Assembly (NCBI GenBank): GCA_910587705.1 | Contig: CAJUMX010000024.1 | Coordinates: 1 to 28,036 of the forward strand | Reading direction: 5' to 3' | Source: an uncultured Oscillibacter sp. | GTDB taxonomy: Bacteria > Bacillota > Clostridia > Oscillospirales > Oscillospiraceae | Length of the DNA stretch: 28,036 nucleotides | Shown here: piece after piece, positions 1 to 7,356 of the stretch | Layout of the letters: the number at the start of each line of letters is the position of its first letter | Position numbering within the stretch: the first letter of the stretch is position 1 | The notes under the pieces: generated by a model | What the model saw: only the letters and a program-made list of their open reading frames with translations | What the model was told of the DNA's origin: nothing | Databases searched by the model: none | Translations under genes and position numbers: made by a program

Positions 1-194
1 AGCTTGCGGTGGGAGGGCTTGAAGCCGTCGATCTCCGGGATGGCCCGGGAGACGATGACGCTCATGGCGTAGGGCATGTAGTTGGTTTCCAGAGTGTCGG
101 TGATGGGCTGCTCCACCACCGCGGCGTGGAGCCCTAAGACGTTGGGGTTGCCGGATTTGGGCTTTCCGGCGTCGGGTGTTTTCTTCTTTGGCAT
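1..194 (-). CDS. Type II DNA topoisomerase subunit A (ParC/GyrA-like), N-terminal part only
   Basis: Only the first 64 codons are in the window; the gene runs off the left edge. The protein starts MPKKKTPDAGKPKSGN, a Lys-rich extension, and then enters the conserved GyrA/ParC N-terminus (ITDTLETNYMPYAMSVIVSR, then AIPEIDGFKPSHRKL), the start of the breakage-reunion domain. The catalytic Tyr lies beyond the edge. With the B subunit encoded upstream on the same strand it would form the A2B2 enzyme that passes DNA duplexes through a double-strand break. Its start lies 6 nt beyond the stop of the transposase gene at 201-755, and an AAGGA ribosome site falls in that gene's last codons. It is probably the third gene of a B subunit-transposase-A subunit operon. 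Family is certain; whether it is topoisomerase IV or a second gyrase is not decidable here. Confidence 0.9.
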   Translation of the reverse strand, partial: MPKKKTPDAGKPKSGNPNVLGLHAAVVEQPITDTLETNYMPYAMSVIVSRAIPEIDGFKPSHRK

Positions 195-200
195 GATGGT

Positions 201-755
201 TTATTCCTTATCGTTTAAAATCCATTTCAAAGGGTTGTCAAGGATATATTGGCGAATGCTTTGGAGGTCCGCCTCGCCGCGGATGATATGTTCATAATAT
301 CCTCTCTGCCAGATTGGGTATTCTATTTTTTTGCTGGACAATCCCTTTATCGCGTTGACGATTCCAGGCAACGTAACCGTAGGGGCCGCCGCCCTCGGCG
401 GCCCGTCCCCCAGGTTACAAATCCATACCACCATATGGATGTGATCCGGCATAATCGTATAACAATCAATCCCGGCATGCCCATTGTATACATGGTTCAC
501 ATTCTCAATATATTGTTTTACGATTTCACCGGCAGGTGTCAATGAGATGTCCAAATTGTCCGAAGAACCAAGACCGGCGGGAATCGGAGACGGGCCGCCG
601 AGGGCGGCGGCCCCTACGGTTTGCAATTTAGGAAGGATTTCCGCAAGGATGTTTTCCCTTCGTATGGCCGTGCAGATCGTCACAAAATAATACCCTGCCC
701 TGCCGTAATTATACCCTTGCAGCCGCAGCAGTTTCCTCTGCACCCAGTCGTTCAT
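201..755 (-). CDS. REP-associated tyrosine transposase (RAYT, Y1/HUH family)
   Basis: This 184-residue protein has the Y1 transposase layout. An N-terminal strand motif (YNYGRAGYYFVTICT, about residues 15-29) is followed by the HUH metal-binding motif in PDHIHMVVW (about 103-111), and then by the C-terminal helix with WQRGYYEHIIR and IRQYILDNPLKW, where the nucleophilic Tyr of the family sits. Such proteins cut and join single-stranded DNA at REP hairpins. The start overlaps the stop of the upstream B-subunit gene (ATGA), implying translational coupling. Two in-frame stretches, VGAAALGGPSP (near 47-57) and GDGPPRAAAPTV (near 116-127), are the translation of the dispersed GC-rich palindrome in its two orientations. 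The first adds a loop not expected in the family; the second sits where many RAYTs have a variable Pro/Ala loop. Base composition is more AT-rich than its neighbours outside the palindromes, which suggests acquisition. It appears intact. Confidence 0.9.
   Translation of the reverse strand: MNDWVQRKLLRLQGYNYGRAGYYFVTICTAIRRENILAEILPKLQTVGAAALGGPSPIPAGLGSSDNLDISLTPAGEIVKQYIENVNHVYNGHAGIDCYTIMPDHIHMVVWICNLGDGPPRAAAPTVTLPGIVNAIKGLSSKKIEYPIWQRGYYEHIIRGEADLQSIRQYILDNPLKWILNDKE
377..411 (+). repeat. REP-like palindrome inside the RAYT gene (copy 1)
   Basis: The stretch holds GTAGGGGCCGCCGCCCTCGG followed by CGGCCCGTCCCC, the consensus of the palindrome family scattered through the window. The GGGCCGCCG and CGGCGGCCC arms form a hairpin around a short CCT loop. 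On the coding (minus) strand it reads GDGPPRAAAPTV without breaking the RAYT frame. Confidence 0.9.
589..619 (-). repeat. REP-like palindrome inside the RAYT gene (copy 2, inverted)
   Basis: This is the same palindrome as at 377-411 in the opposite orientation (CGGGCCGCCGAGGGCGGCGG, then CCCCTACGG). It is also in frame with the transposase, where it reads TVGAAALGGPSP. The two copies make an inverted-repeat pair about 180 bp apart within a single gene. Confidence 0.9.
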
Positions 756-2743
756 GAGATGTCCGCCATCTCCAGGTACTTATACCCATTCTCGGCAATA
801 TGGTCCTTCCGCCCCTGGAGGTTGTCCCCCAGCAGGAGGTCAAACACCTGGGCCGTCCGCTCCACGTCCTCCGGCATCACCCGGATCAGCCGCCGGGTCT
901 CCGGGTTCATGGTGGTCAGCCACATCATGTCCGGGTCGTTCTCGCCCAGGCCCTTGGAGCGGTCAATCTTGTATTTCTTCCCCTCCAGCCCTTTCACGAT
1001 GTCGTTCTTTTCCTTGTCGGAGTAGGCAAACCAGGTCTTTTCCCCGCAGTTGATTTCAAAGAGAGGGGTCTCCGCGATATACACATATCCCTCCCGAATC
1101 AGCGTCGGGGTCAGCCGGTAGAGCATGGTCAGCACCAGGGTGCGAATCTGGAAGCCGTCCACGTCGCCGTCGGTGCAGATGACCACCTTGCTCCAGCGGA
1201 GGTTTCCCAAATCAAAGGAGGACACGTCCTTGGCGTGCTTGTTGCTCACCTCCACGCCGCAGCCCAGGACCTTGATAAGGTCCGTGATGATTTCGCTTTT
1301 GAAAATCCGGGCGTAGTCCGCTTTCAGGCAGTTCAGAATCTTCCCCCGGATGGGCATGATGCCCTGGTACTCCGAGTCCCGGGCCAGCTTCACGCTGCCC
1401 AGGGCGCTGTCGCCCTCCACGATGTAGATTTCACGGCGCTCCGGGTCCTTCGTCCGGCAGTCCACGAACTTCTGCACCCGGTTGGCGATGTCCACATTGC
1501 CGGAGAGCTTTTTCTTGATGCTCAGCCGGGCCTCCTCCGCCCTCTCCCGGCTGCGCTTGTTCAAAAGCACCTGCTCGGCGATTTTCTCCGCGTCAAAGTG
1601 GTTCTCAATCAAGTAAATCTCCAGGTTGGACCGGAGGAATTCCGTCATGGCCTCCTGGACAAACTTATTCGTAATGGCCTTTTTCGTCTGGTTCTCATAG
1701 CTGGTCTGGGTGGAGAAGTTGCTGGTGACCAAAATCAAACAGTCCTCCACGTCCGCCCAGGTGACCTTGCTCTCATTCTTCTGGTACTTCCCCTGTTCCC
1801 GGAGGTACTTGTCCACGGCGGAGACAAAGGCGGAGCGGCTGGCCTTCTCCGGGCTTCCCCCGTGCTCCAGGAAGCTTGAGTTATGGTAGTGCTCCACCAC
1901 GTTCATGCGGTTTGAAAAGCAGAAGGCCGCCGACAGCTTCACCTTATATTCCGGCTTGTCCTCCCGGTCCCGGCCCTTCTTCTCCGCCTGCCAGAAGGCC
2001 GGAGAGGTCAGGCTGTTCTCCCCCGCCAGCTCCGCCACATAGTCGGCGATGCCGTTTTCATAGACGAACTCCGTCTCCTCAAAAACCCCCGGCTCCGTCT
2101 CGTTGCGGAAGTGGAAGGTAATCCCGGCGTTCACCACCGCCTGGCGCTTCATCACGCCGGAGAAGTACTCCGCCGGGATGTTGATGTCCGTGAACACCTC
2201 CAGGTCCGGAAGCCACCGGGTCCGGGTGCCGGTCTTTTTCGCCTGGGACTTGGGCAGGGGCGTTTTTTGGAGCTCCCCCGCAATCTCCCCCCGCTCGAAG
2301 CGGAGGCGGTACTCAAAGCCGTCCCGCCAAACGGTGACGTCCATGTAGCGGGAGGCGTACTGGGTGGCGCAGGAGCCCAGGCCGTTGAGGCCCAGGGAGA
2401 ACTCGTAGTTGTCCCCGGAGACGTTGTCGTACTTGCCTCCGGCGTAGAGCTCGCAGAACACCAGCTCCCAGTTGAAGCGCTGCTCCTTCTCGTTCCAGTC
2501 CACCGGGCAGCCCCGGCCCGCGTCCTCCACCTCCACGCTGCGGTCCAAAAAGCGGGTGACGGTGATGGACGTTCCGTGGCCCTCCCGGGCCTCGTCGATG
2601 GAGTTGGATAAAATCTCAAAGACCGCGTGCTCGCAGCCGTCCAGGCCGTCGGAGCCGAAAATGACGCCGGGGCGCTTGCGCACCCGGTCCGCGCCTTTTA
2701 AGGCGGAAATGCTGTCGTTGCCGTAATCCTGTTTCTTCGCCAT
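752..2743 (-). CDS. Type II DNA topoisomerase subunit B (ParE/GyrB-like, divergent)
   Basis: The 663-residue ATPase subunit of a type II topoisomerase. The GHKL ATPase domain shows EILSNSIDE (Glu 43 as general base, Asn 47), DAGRG near 74, the glycine loop GLNGLGS near 118-124, and the transducer Lys in NQTKK near 351-355. The TOPRIM domain carries EGDSALG near 443 (usual family form EGDSA) and DGDVDG near 525-530, where gyrases usually have DADVDG. The C-terminal end is KDHIAENGYKYLEMADIS. The motifs diverge from standard GyrB and match the second topoisomerase paralogue of clostridia. I chose the ATG at 2743 because GGAGGAACT precedes it; an in-frame ATG 57 bp upstream has no comparable site. 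The TGA overlaps the RAYT start. Confidence 0.93.
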   Translation of the reverse strand: MAKKQDYGNDSISALKGADRVRKRPGVIFGSDGLDGCEHAVFEILSNSIDEAREGHGTSITVTRFLDRSVEVEDAGRGCPVDWNEKEQRFNWELVFCELYAGGKYDNVSGDNYEFSLGLNGLGSCATQYASRYMDVTVWRDGFEYRLRFERGEIAGELQKTPLPKSQAKKTGTRTRWLPDLEVFTDINIPAEYFSGVMKRQAVVNAGITFHFRNETEPGVFEETEFVYENGIADYVAELAGENSLTSPAFWQAEKKGRDREDKPEYKVKLSAAFCFSNRMNVVEHYHNSSFLEHGGSPEKASRSAFVSAVDKYLREQGKYQKNESKVTWADVEDCLILVTSNFSTQTSYENQTKKAITNKFVQEAMTEFLRSNLEIYLIENHFDAEKIAEQVLLNKRSRERAEEARLSIKKKLSGNVDIANRVQKFVDCRTKDPERREIYIVEGDSALGSVKLARDSEYQGIMPIRGKILNCLKADYARIFKSEIITDLIKVLGCGVEVSNKHAKDVSSFDLGNLRWSKVVICTDGDVDGFQIRTLVLTMLYRLTPTLIREGYVYIAETPLFEINCGEKTWFAYSDKEKNDIVKGLEGKKYKIDRSKGLGENDPDMMWLTTMNPETRRLIRVMPEDVERTAQVFDLLLGDNLQGRKDHIAENGYKYLEMADIS

Positions 2744-2851
2744 AGTTCCTCCAAAACCGGCGGGACCCGCCGGGAACGTCTTTTTTTCGCCTCCGGGCAC
2801 AGCATATAGGGGGAAAAGCCCCGGTTTTGCCCAGGATTTTGAAACGGTTCG

Positions 2852-2880
2852 ATTATATCACAAGAGTTCTCCGGGTTCAA
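2852..2880 (-). promoter_or_regulatory. Sigma-A-type promoter of the topoisomerase operon
   Basis: Reading leftwards, TTGAAC (-35) is followed by a 17-nt spacer and a perfect TATAAT (-10). This puts the transcript start near 2845, about 100 nt before the B-subunit start codon. Confidence 0.8.
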
Positions 2881-3018
2881 CCCCCTCCCGCCGCCGCCTC
2901 TCCTTTCCCGCCTTTTCCCGGCCGGGACCGCCGTTTTTCGGATAAATGTTGCGTCCGCCGCGATTCCATAACGGCGCCGCCACTAGCGGGAGCCCTTCCG
3001 GGAGCAGAGTTTTTCACA

Positions 3019-3061
3019 TTATCCACAGAGTTGTCCACACCGTTATGTCAACCGTGGATTA
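3019..3061. other. DnaA-box cluster
   Basis: A perfect DnaA box TTATCCACA (3019-3027) is followed after 3 nt by TTGTCCACA (3031-3039, one mismatch). A weaker inverted box lies at 3053-3061 (TAATCCACG on the minus strand). They sit between the divergent promoters of the topoisomerase operon and degV. Binding by DnaA is inferred from sequence only. The rest of 2881-3162 is GC-rich and I see no gene in it. Confidence 0.5.
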
Positions 3062-3162
3062 AAGGAAAAAATTCTCCCCCCTCTTCCGGCCCCTCCGGCG
3101 GGTGGGTCCCGCCCCTCCGGCCCCCTGCCCGGAGAAATTTTCCGGATTTTCCCCGTTTTCGG

Positions 3163-3191
3163 TTGACAACCCGGCGGGAATCCTGTATGAT
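3163..3191 (+). promoter_or_regulatory. Sigma-A-type promoter of degV
   Basis: A consensus TTGACA at 3163-3168 is followed by a 17-nt spacer and TATGAT at 3186-3191. The predicted start is near 3198, giving a short leader before the ATG at 3236. Confidence 0.85.
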
Positions 3192-3235
3192 AACATCAGA
3201 CACGATATTAGAAACCATATTATGGGGTGTGTTGT

Positions 3236-4075
3236 ATGATTTGTAAAATTATAAGCGACAGCAGCTGCGATCTGCGCATGAGCGAGTTTGACGGCGGGGG
3301 CCTCCTCTTTGAGACAGTCCCCCTGCGGCTCCAGGTGGGCGAGCGGGAGTTCATCGACAACGACGCGCTGGAGGTCCCCCAGCTTCTGGGGGCCATGGCC
3401 CAGGAGAAGTCCGCCGCCTCCACCGCCTGTCCCTCCCCCGCCGCCTTTGCCAAGGCCTTTGAGGCGGCGGACCGGGCGGTGTGCTTCACCATCTCCGCCA
3501 ACCTCTCCGGCACCTATAACGCCGCCGTCCTGGGCCGGGACATGGTGCTGGAGGAGCACCCGGAAAAGGAGCTGTGCGTCATCGATTCCAAGGCCACGGC
3601 GGGGGCCATGATTCTCCTGATCCGCCGGGCGAAGCAGCTTTTGGAGGCCGGGGGGGACTTTGAGGAGATCTGCGCCCAGCTGCGGCTCTATCAGGCGGCC
3701 CTGCGGACCTGCTTCACCCTGGAGAACTTCGACAACCTTATTAAAAACGGGCGGATGCGCCCCCTGGTCGGCACCCTGCTCCACTCTCTTGGCATCCACG
3801 TCATCGCCGACGCCACCCCCCAGGGCACCATCCACGTGGCGGGCAAGGCCCGGGGAGAGGCCAGGACCTATCAGGCCATCACGGCCCTGATGAAGGACAG
3901 CAAGGACTGCACCGGGGCGGAGGTCATCGTCTGCCACTGCGAGAATCTGCCGGGGGCCATGAAGCTCCGGGAGCAGATTTTGAAGGACCTTCCGGTCAAG
4001 AGCGTGGAGCTGGTCCCCTGCCGGGGTCTCACCAGCTTTTACGCCATGGAAAAGGGGCTCATCGTGGGGTATTGA
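3236..4075 (+). CDS. DegV family fatty-acid-binding protein
   Basis: The 279-residue product begins ICKIISDSSCDLR, the N-terminal DegV strand and Ser/Asp motif. It has the second family signature TISANLSGTYNAAVLGRDM near 85-103 and the VIDSKATAGAM motif that shapes the lipid pocket. DegV proteins bind a long-chain fatty acid; the FakB members present it to the kinase FakA for phosphorylation. No fakA is visible, so a FakB role is inference. I chose the ATG at 3236, which has GGGGTG 7 nt upstream; a GTG at 3227 is in frame but overlaps that site. It is monocistronic, with its own consensus promoter and a strong terminator. Confidence 0.93.
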   Translation: MICKIISDSSCDLRMSEFDGGGLLFETVPLRLQVGEREFIDNDALEVPQLLGAMAQEKSAASTACPSPAAFAKAFEAADRAVCFTISANLSGTYNAAVLGRDMVLEEHPEKELCVIDSKATAGAMILLIRRAKQLLEAGGDFEEICAQLRLYQAALRTCFTLENFDNLIKNGRMRPLVGTLLHSLGIHVIADATPQGTIHVAGKARGEARTYQAITALMKDSKDCTGAEVIVCHCENLPGAMKLREQILKDLPVKSVELVPCRGLTSFYAMEKGLIVGY

Positions 4076-4092
4076 GCCGCCGTCATACGTTG

Positions 4093-4125
4093 AGCGCGCC
4101 GCGGGTTTCGCGGCGCGCTTTTTTT
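4093..4125 (+). terminator. Rho-independent terminator after degV
   Basis: An 11-bp perfect stem (AGCGCGCCGCG / CGCGGCGCGCT) with loop GGTTT is followed by seven T residues. Confidence 0.95.
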
Positions 4126-4197
4126 GTCCCCTGGCTTTCGGCCTTTGTAAATTTTTTAAATTCTTCCGAATTTTTTATAGCGCAGCTTCGCCGGGTG

Positions 4198-4206
4198 TGC
4201 TATACT
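4198..4206 (+). promoter_or_regulatory. Extended -10 promoter for zapA
   Basis: TGCTATACT is a TGn extended -10 element about 65 nt before the zapA start. The -35 position (near 4178-4183) is poor, as is common for extended -10 promoters. The AT-rich stretch at 4146-4177 may help. Confidence 0.5.
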
Positions 4207-4271
4207 GTACGCTGTAAAATTACGCAGTCCGCCCCCGGAGGCCGCTCTCCGGGGCAAAAGGAGGTTTTTTT

Positions 4272-4604
4272 ATGGCGAACCGCGTGGTCGTCACCATCTG
4301 CGGAGAGGACTATACCTTTGTGGCGGAGGAATCCCCCTCCTACATGCAAAAGGTGGGCGCTTACGTCGGCGACAAAATGGACGAGGTGCTCAACAGCACC
4401 CGGGTGGGCCGGACGGACGCCGCCGTCCTCACCGCCGCCAACATCGCCGACGAGCTTTTCAAGGCCCAGGCCACCGCCGAGCAGCTCCGCCGCCAGATCA
4501 AGGGCTATCTGGACGAGGCCGGAAAGGCCCAGAGCCAGGTCAGCGAGCTGAAGCGGGAGGTGGTCCGCCTCCAGCAGCGGCTGGACAGCCGGGGCTCCAA
4601 GTGA
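4272..4604 (+). CDS. zapA: Cell division protein ZapA
   Basis: The 110-residue protein matches ZapA. The N-terminal globular head (RVVVTICGEDYTFVAEESPSY, then MQKVGAYVGDKM) is followed by TAANIADELFKAQ and a long C-terminal coiled coil (about 60-105, rich in Gln, Arg, Glu and Leu). ZapA binds FtsZ protofilaments in the cytoplasm and bundles them at the division ring. A strong AAAGGAGG site precedes the ATG. The TGA overlaps the GTG start of the next gene (GTGA), so the two are translationally coupled. ZapA next to a U32 peptidase is, to my knowledge, a common clostridial pairing. Confidence 0.93.
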   Translation: MANRVVVTICGEDYTFVAEESPSYMQKVGAYVGDKMDEVLNSTRVGRTDAAVLTAANIADELFKAQATAEQLRRQIKGYLDEAGKAQSQVSELKREVVRLQQRLDSRGSK

Positions 4605-6667
4605 GGGTCTCGGGCACACCGGAGCTGCTGGCCCCCGCCGGGTCGCCGGAGGCCCTGCGGGCCGCCGTGGACCACGGCGCCGGAGCCGTGTATTTGGGCT
4701 GGGGAACCTTCAACGCCCGCCGGGGGGCCCGGAACTTCTCGGAGGAGGAGTTTGCCAAGGCTGTGGCCTACTGCCATGTCCGGGGGGTCCGGGTCTTTCT
4801 CACCTTGAACATTCTCCTGTCGGACCGGGAACTGCCCGAGGCCCTGGAAACCGCCCGCGCCGCCTCCCGGCTGGGGGTGGACGCGGTGCTGGTCCAGGAC
4901 TGGGGCCTTTTTGACCTGCTCCGGCACACTTTGCCGGACTTGCCCCTCCACGCCAGCACCCAGATGAGCCTCTTTACCTCCGGCGGGGCCTGTGAGATCG
5001 CCGCCGACGGCTGTGAGCGGGTGGTGCTGGCCCGGGAGTGCTCCCGGGAGGAGACGGCGGCCATCTGCGAAAGCTGCCCCGCCGAGGTGGAGACCTTTGT
5101 CCACGGGGCGCTTTGCATGTGCTATTCCGGCCAGTGCGCCATGAGCGCCCTCATCGGCAGCCGCTCCGGCAACCGGGGGCGCTGCGCCCAGCCCTGCCGC
5201 CTGCCCTATGGGGTGAATGAGGCGGCGAAGGATCAGCGGCCCCTGAGCCTCAAGGATTCCTGCCTGGCGGACCAGCTGGGGGAGATGGCGGAGATGGGCG
5301 TGGCCTGCCTGAAGATCGAGGGGCGGATGAAATCCCCCGGCTATGTGGCCGCCGTCACGGACGTCTATGCCCGGCTTTTGGAGGAGGGGCGCAGGCCCAC
5401 GGCCCAGGAGCGGGAGACCCTGGAGCGGGCCTTTTCCCGCTCCGGCTTCACCGACGCCTATTGGCGGGGTACGAAGGGGCCGGAGATGCTGGGCTTTCGC
5501 CCGGAGAACGCTCCAGCGGCGGAGACCTCCCTCCCCCCGGAGGCGGACCGTCGGATTCCCGTGGAATTTACCTGTGTGGTGCGGTCCGGGGTCCCCTGCT
5601 CCCTGACGGCGGACGACAGACACGGAAACGCCGCCACCGTCACCGGCCCTGTGCCGGAGGCTGCCGGAAACCGGGCCCTGACGGCAGAGGACCTCGCCTC
5701 CCGCCTCCAAAAGACGGGAGGGACCCCCTACCGCCGCGCCGGAGCGGACGTGACGGTGGAGCCGGGCCTGTACCTCTCCGCCGCCGCGGTGAACGCCTTG
5801 CGGCGGGAGGCTTTGGAAGCCCTCAGCGCCGCCCGGGCCCAGCCGCCCAAGCGGCGGGAGCACCTCCCCCCGCCTCCCCTGCCGGAGGTGGACTTCTCCC
5901 AGGAAGCGCCCCGGTTTACGGTTTCCCTGCTCACTGCCGCCCAGCTGACGGGGGGCCTTTTGGACCTCCGGCCCGCCCGGGTGTATCTGCCCTTAGAACT
6001 GCTGGCGGACCTTCCCTCCCTGCCGGAGACGGAGGCGGAGTACTGCGCGATTCTCCCCCGTGTCTGGCGGGACCGGGACGAGGACCTGCTCCGCCGCTGG
6101 CTGGACAAGGCCCGGACCCTGGGGGTTACCGGGCTGCTGCTGGGAAACCTGGGCCACTTTCCCCTGGCCCGGGGCGGCGGCTGGCGGCTCTATGGGGACT
6201 ATGGGCTGAACGTTTTTAACAGCCGCTCCCTGGCCTTCCTCCGGGAGAAGGGGCTGGAATCCGCCTGTCTCTCCTTTGAGCTGCGCTTTTCCCAGATTCG
6301 GGACATGAAAAAGCTTCTCCCGGCGGAGGCCCTGGTCTACGGGCGGCTTCCCCTGATGATTACGGAAAACTGCCTGATTCAAAACAGCGCCGGCTGCCGC
6401 TGCGACCGGCCCAACTTCCTGAACGACCGCACCGGCGCGGCCTTCCCCCTCCTCCCCGCCTTCGGCCACCGGACGGAGGTGCAGAACTCCCGCCCCCTCT
6501 ATCTGGCGGACCGGCCGGACTGGCGGCGGCTGGGCCTTTGCTATGCCCGCCTCCGCTTCACAACGGAGAGCCCGGAGGACTGCGCCCGCCTCTGCCGGGC
6601 CTATCAGGAGGGAGCGCCCGCCGCCGGGGAATTCACCCGGGGGCTGTATCAGCGGGGCGTGGAGTGA
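4601..6667 (+). CDS. U32 family peptidase, RlhA-like (collagenase-like family)
   Basis: The 688-residue protein has the U32 TIM-barrel start (ELLAPAGSPEALRAAVDHGA, then GAVYLG) and the signature EVETFVHGALCMCYSGQCAM near 161-180. Cysteines in that signature and in RGRCAQPCRLPY are the likely Fe-S ligands. The second half has the long C-terminal region (DUF3656/U32_C type) ending with YGRLPLMITENCLIQN and AGCRCDRP. Long U32 proteins of this type resemble E. coli RlhA, which is needed for hydroxylation of a cytidine in 23S rRNA; TrhP-like members act on tRNA. The older label is collagenase. The RNA-modification role is inferred from the family. The GTG start overlaps the zapA stop. The length is normal and no break is seen. 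Confidence 0.9.
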   Translation: MRVSGTPELLAPAGSPEALRAAVDHGAGAVYLGWGTFNARRGARNFSEEEFAKAVAYCHVRGVRVFLTLNILLSDRELPEALETARAASRLGVDAVLVQDWGLFDLLRHTLPDLPLHASTQMSLFTSGGACEIAADGCERVVLARECSREETAAICESCPAEVETFVHGALCMCYSGQCAMSALIGSRSGNRGRCAQPCRLPYGVNEAAKDQRPLSLKDSCLADQLGEMAEMGVACLKIEGRMKSPGYVAAVTDVYARLLEEGRRPTAQERETLERAFSRSGFTDAYWRGTKGPEMLGFRPENAPAAETSLPPEADRRIPVEFTCVVRSGVPCSLTADDRHGNAATVTGPVPEAAGNRALTAEDLASRLQKTGGTPYRRAGADVTVEPGLYLSAAAVNALRREALEALSAARAQPPKRREHLPPPPLPEVDFSQEAPRFTVSLLTAAQLTGGLLDLRPARVYLPLELLADLPSLPETEAEYCAILPRVWRDRDEDLLRRWLDKARTLGVTGLLLGNLGHFPLARGGGWRLYGDYGLNVFNSRSLAFLREKGLESACLSFELRFSQIRDMKKLLPAEALVYGRLPLMITENCLIQNSAGCRCDRPNFLNDRTGAAFPLLPAFGHRTEVQNSRPLYLADRPDWRRLGLCYARLRFTTESPEDCARLCRAYQEGAPAAGEFTRGLYQRGVE

Positions 6668-6726
6668 ATACGAAACGGATTATTTCGACACGGTTGTACA
6701 AAATGTGATTGCACAGGAGCGTTATG

Positions 6727-7164
6727 ATGAGAGAGAGCAAGGAAGTAAAGGTCAAATATTTTGTGGAGGACCTGGAGGAGCTTTGCTGCGTCCCCGGGTC
6801 CGACTGGGTGGATTTACGGGCGGCGGAGGACGTGGTTTTGAAGGCCGGGGCGTTTTGCCTGATTCCCCTGGGCATTGCCGTGGCTCTGCCGGAGGGGTAC
6901 GAGGCCCATGTGGTTCCCCGGAGCTCTACCTTTAAAAACTATGGGCTCTTACAGGCCAACTCCATGGGGGTGGTGGACGGCTCCTACCGGGGAGACGGGG
7001 ACCAATGGCGCTGGCCCGCCTACGCCACCCGGGATGTGAGCATCCCGAAAAACACCCGGCTTTGCCAATTCCGCATTGTGGAGAACCAGCCCCCCCTGGT
7101 CTTTACCCGGGTGGAGCGGCTGGAGGGCCCCAACCGGGGCGGCTTTGGCTCCACGGGAACGTAA
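6727..7164 (+). CDS. dut: dUTP diphosphatase (dUTPase)
   Basis: The 145-residue protein carries the five trimeric dUTPase motifs in order: WVDLRAAEDVVL (motif 1), PRSSTFKNYGL (2), GVVDGSYRGDGDQW (3, with the catalytic Asp of GVxD), RLCQFRIV (4) and RGGFGSTGT (5, the mobile C-terminal arm). It hydrolyses dUTP to dUMP and pyrophosphate, keeping uracil out of DNA and feeding dTMP synthesis. Two tandem ATGs are possible; I prefer 6727 because AGGAG at 6715-6719 gives 7-nt spacing, against 4 nt for 6724. The spacer after motif 3 (DGDQWRWPAYATRD) is longer than in classical members, as in other clostridial homologues. Confidence 0.92.
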   Translation: MRESKEVKVKYFVEDLEELCCVPGSDWVDLRAAEDVVLKAGAFCLIPLGIAVALPEGYEAHVVPRSSTFKNYGLLQANSMGVVDGSYRGDGDQWRWPAYATRDVSIPKNTRLCQFRIVENQPPLVFTRVERLEGPNRGGFGSTGT

Positions 7165-7182
7165 CGGTTCTTGAACGGCAAA

Positions 7183-7245
7183 CGGGCCGGCCAGGGGGCC
7201 GGCCCCTACAAGGGATTTGTAGGGGCCGCCGCCCTCAGCGGCCCG
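7183..7245. repeat. Inverted pair of REP-like palindromes (BIME-like)
   Basis: A minus-orientation copy (7183-7209, CGGGCCGGCC...CCCCTAC) and a plus-orientation copy (7219-7245, GTAGGGGCCGCCGCCCTCAG...) are separated by 9 nt. The left copy is diverged, with GGCCGG in place of GGCCGCCGAG. They lie between dut and maf and could fold into one large stem. Confidence 0.85.
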
Positions 7246-7247
7246 CC

Positions 7248-7328
7248 GGCCGCAACGCCGCAGGCCGCAACGCCGCAGGCCGCAACGCCGCAGGCCGCAA
7301 CGCCGCAGGCCGCAACGCCGCAGGCCGC
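7248..7328 (+). repeat. 15-bp tandem repeat, 5.4 copies
   Basis: GGCCGCAACGCCGCA is repeated five times perfectly (7248-7322), followed by a partial unit GGCCGC. It directly abuts a REP-like palindrome and ends 28 bp before the maf start. In the maf frame it would read AATPQ repeated, but maf translation most likely starts after it. Perfect identity suggests recent slippage or expansion. Confidence 0.95.
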
Positions 7329-7356
7329 TATCTTTATCGTGATTGAGGTATCGCTT

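Noticed and set aside
3019..3061. Replication origin at the DnaA boxes
   Set aside because: Only two good boxes, no adjacent AT-rich unwinding tract, and no dnaA/dnaN. Kept as a regulatory candidate only.
7171..7356. N-terminal extension of Maf through the AATPQ repeat
   Set aside because: Low-complexity translation of the palindrome and tandem repeat, no ribosome site upstream, and a good site precedes the ATG at 7357, where Maf homology begins.
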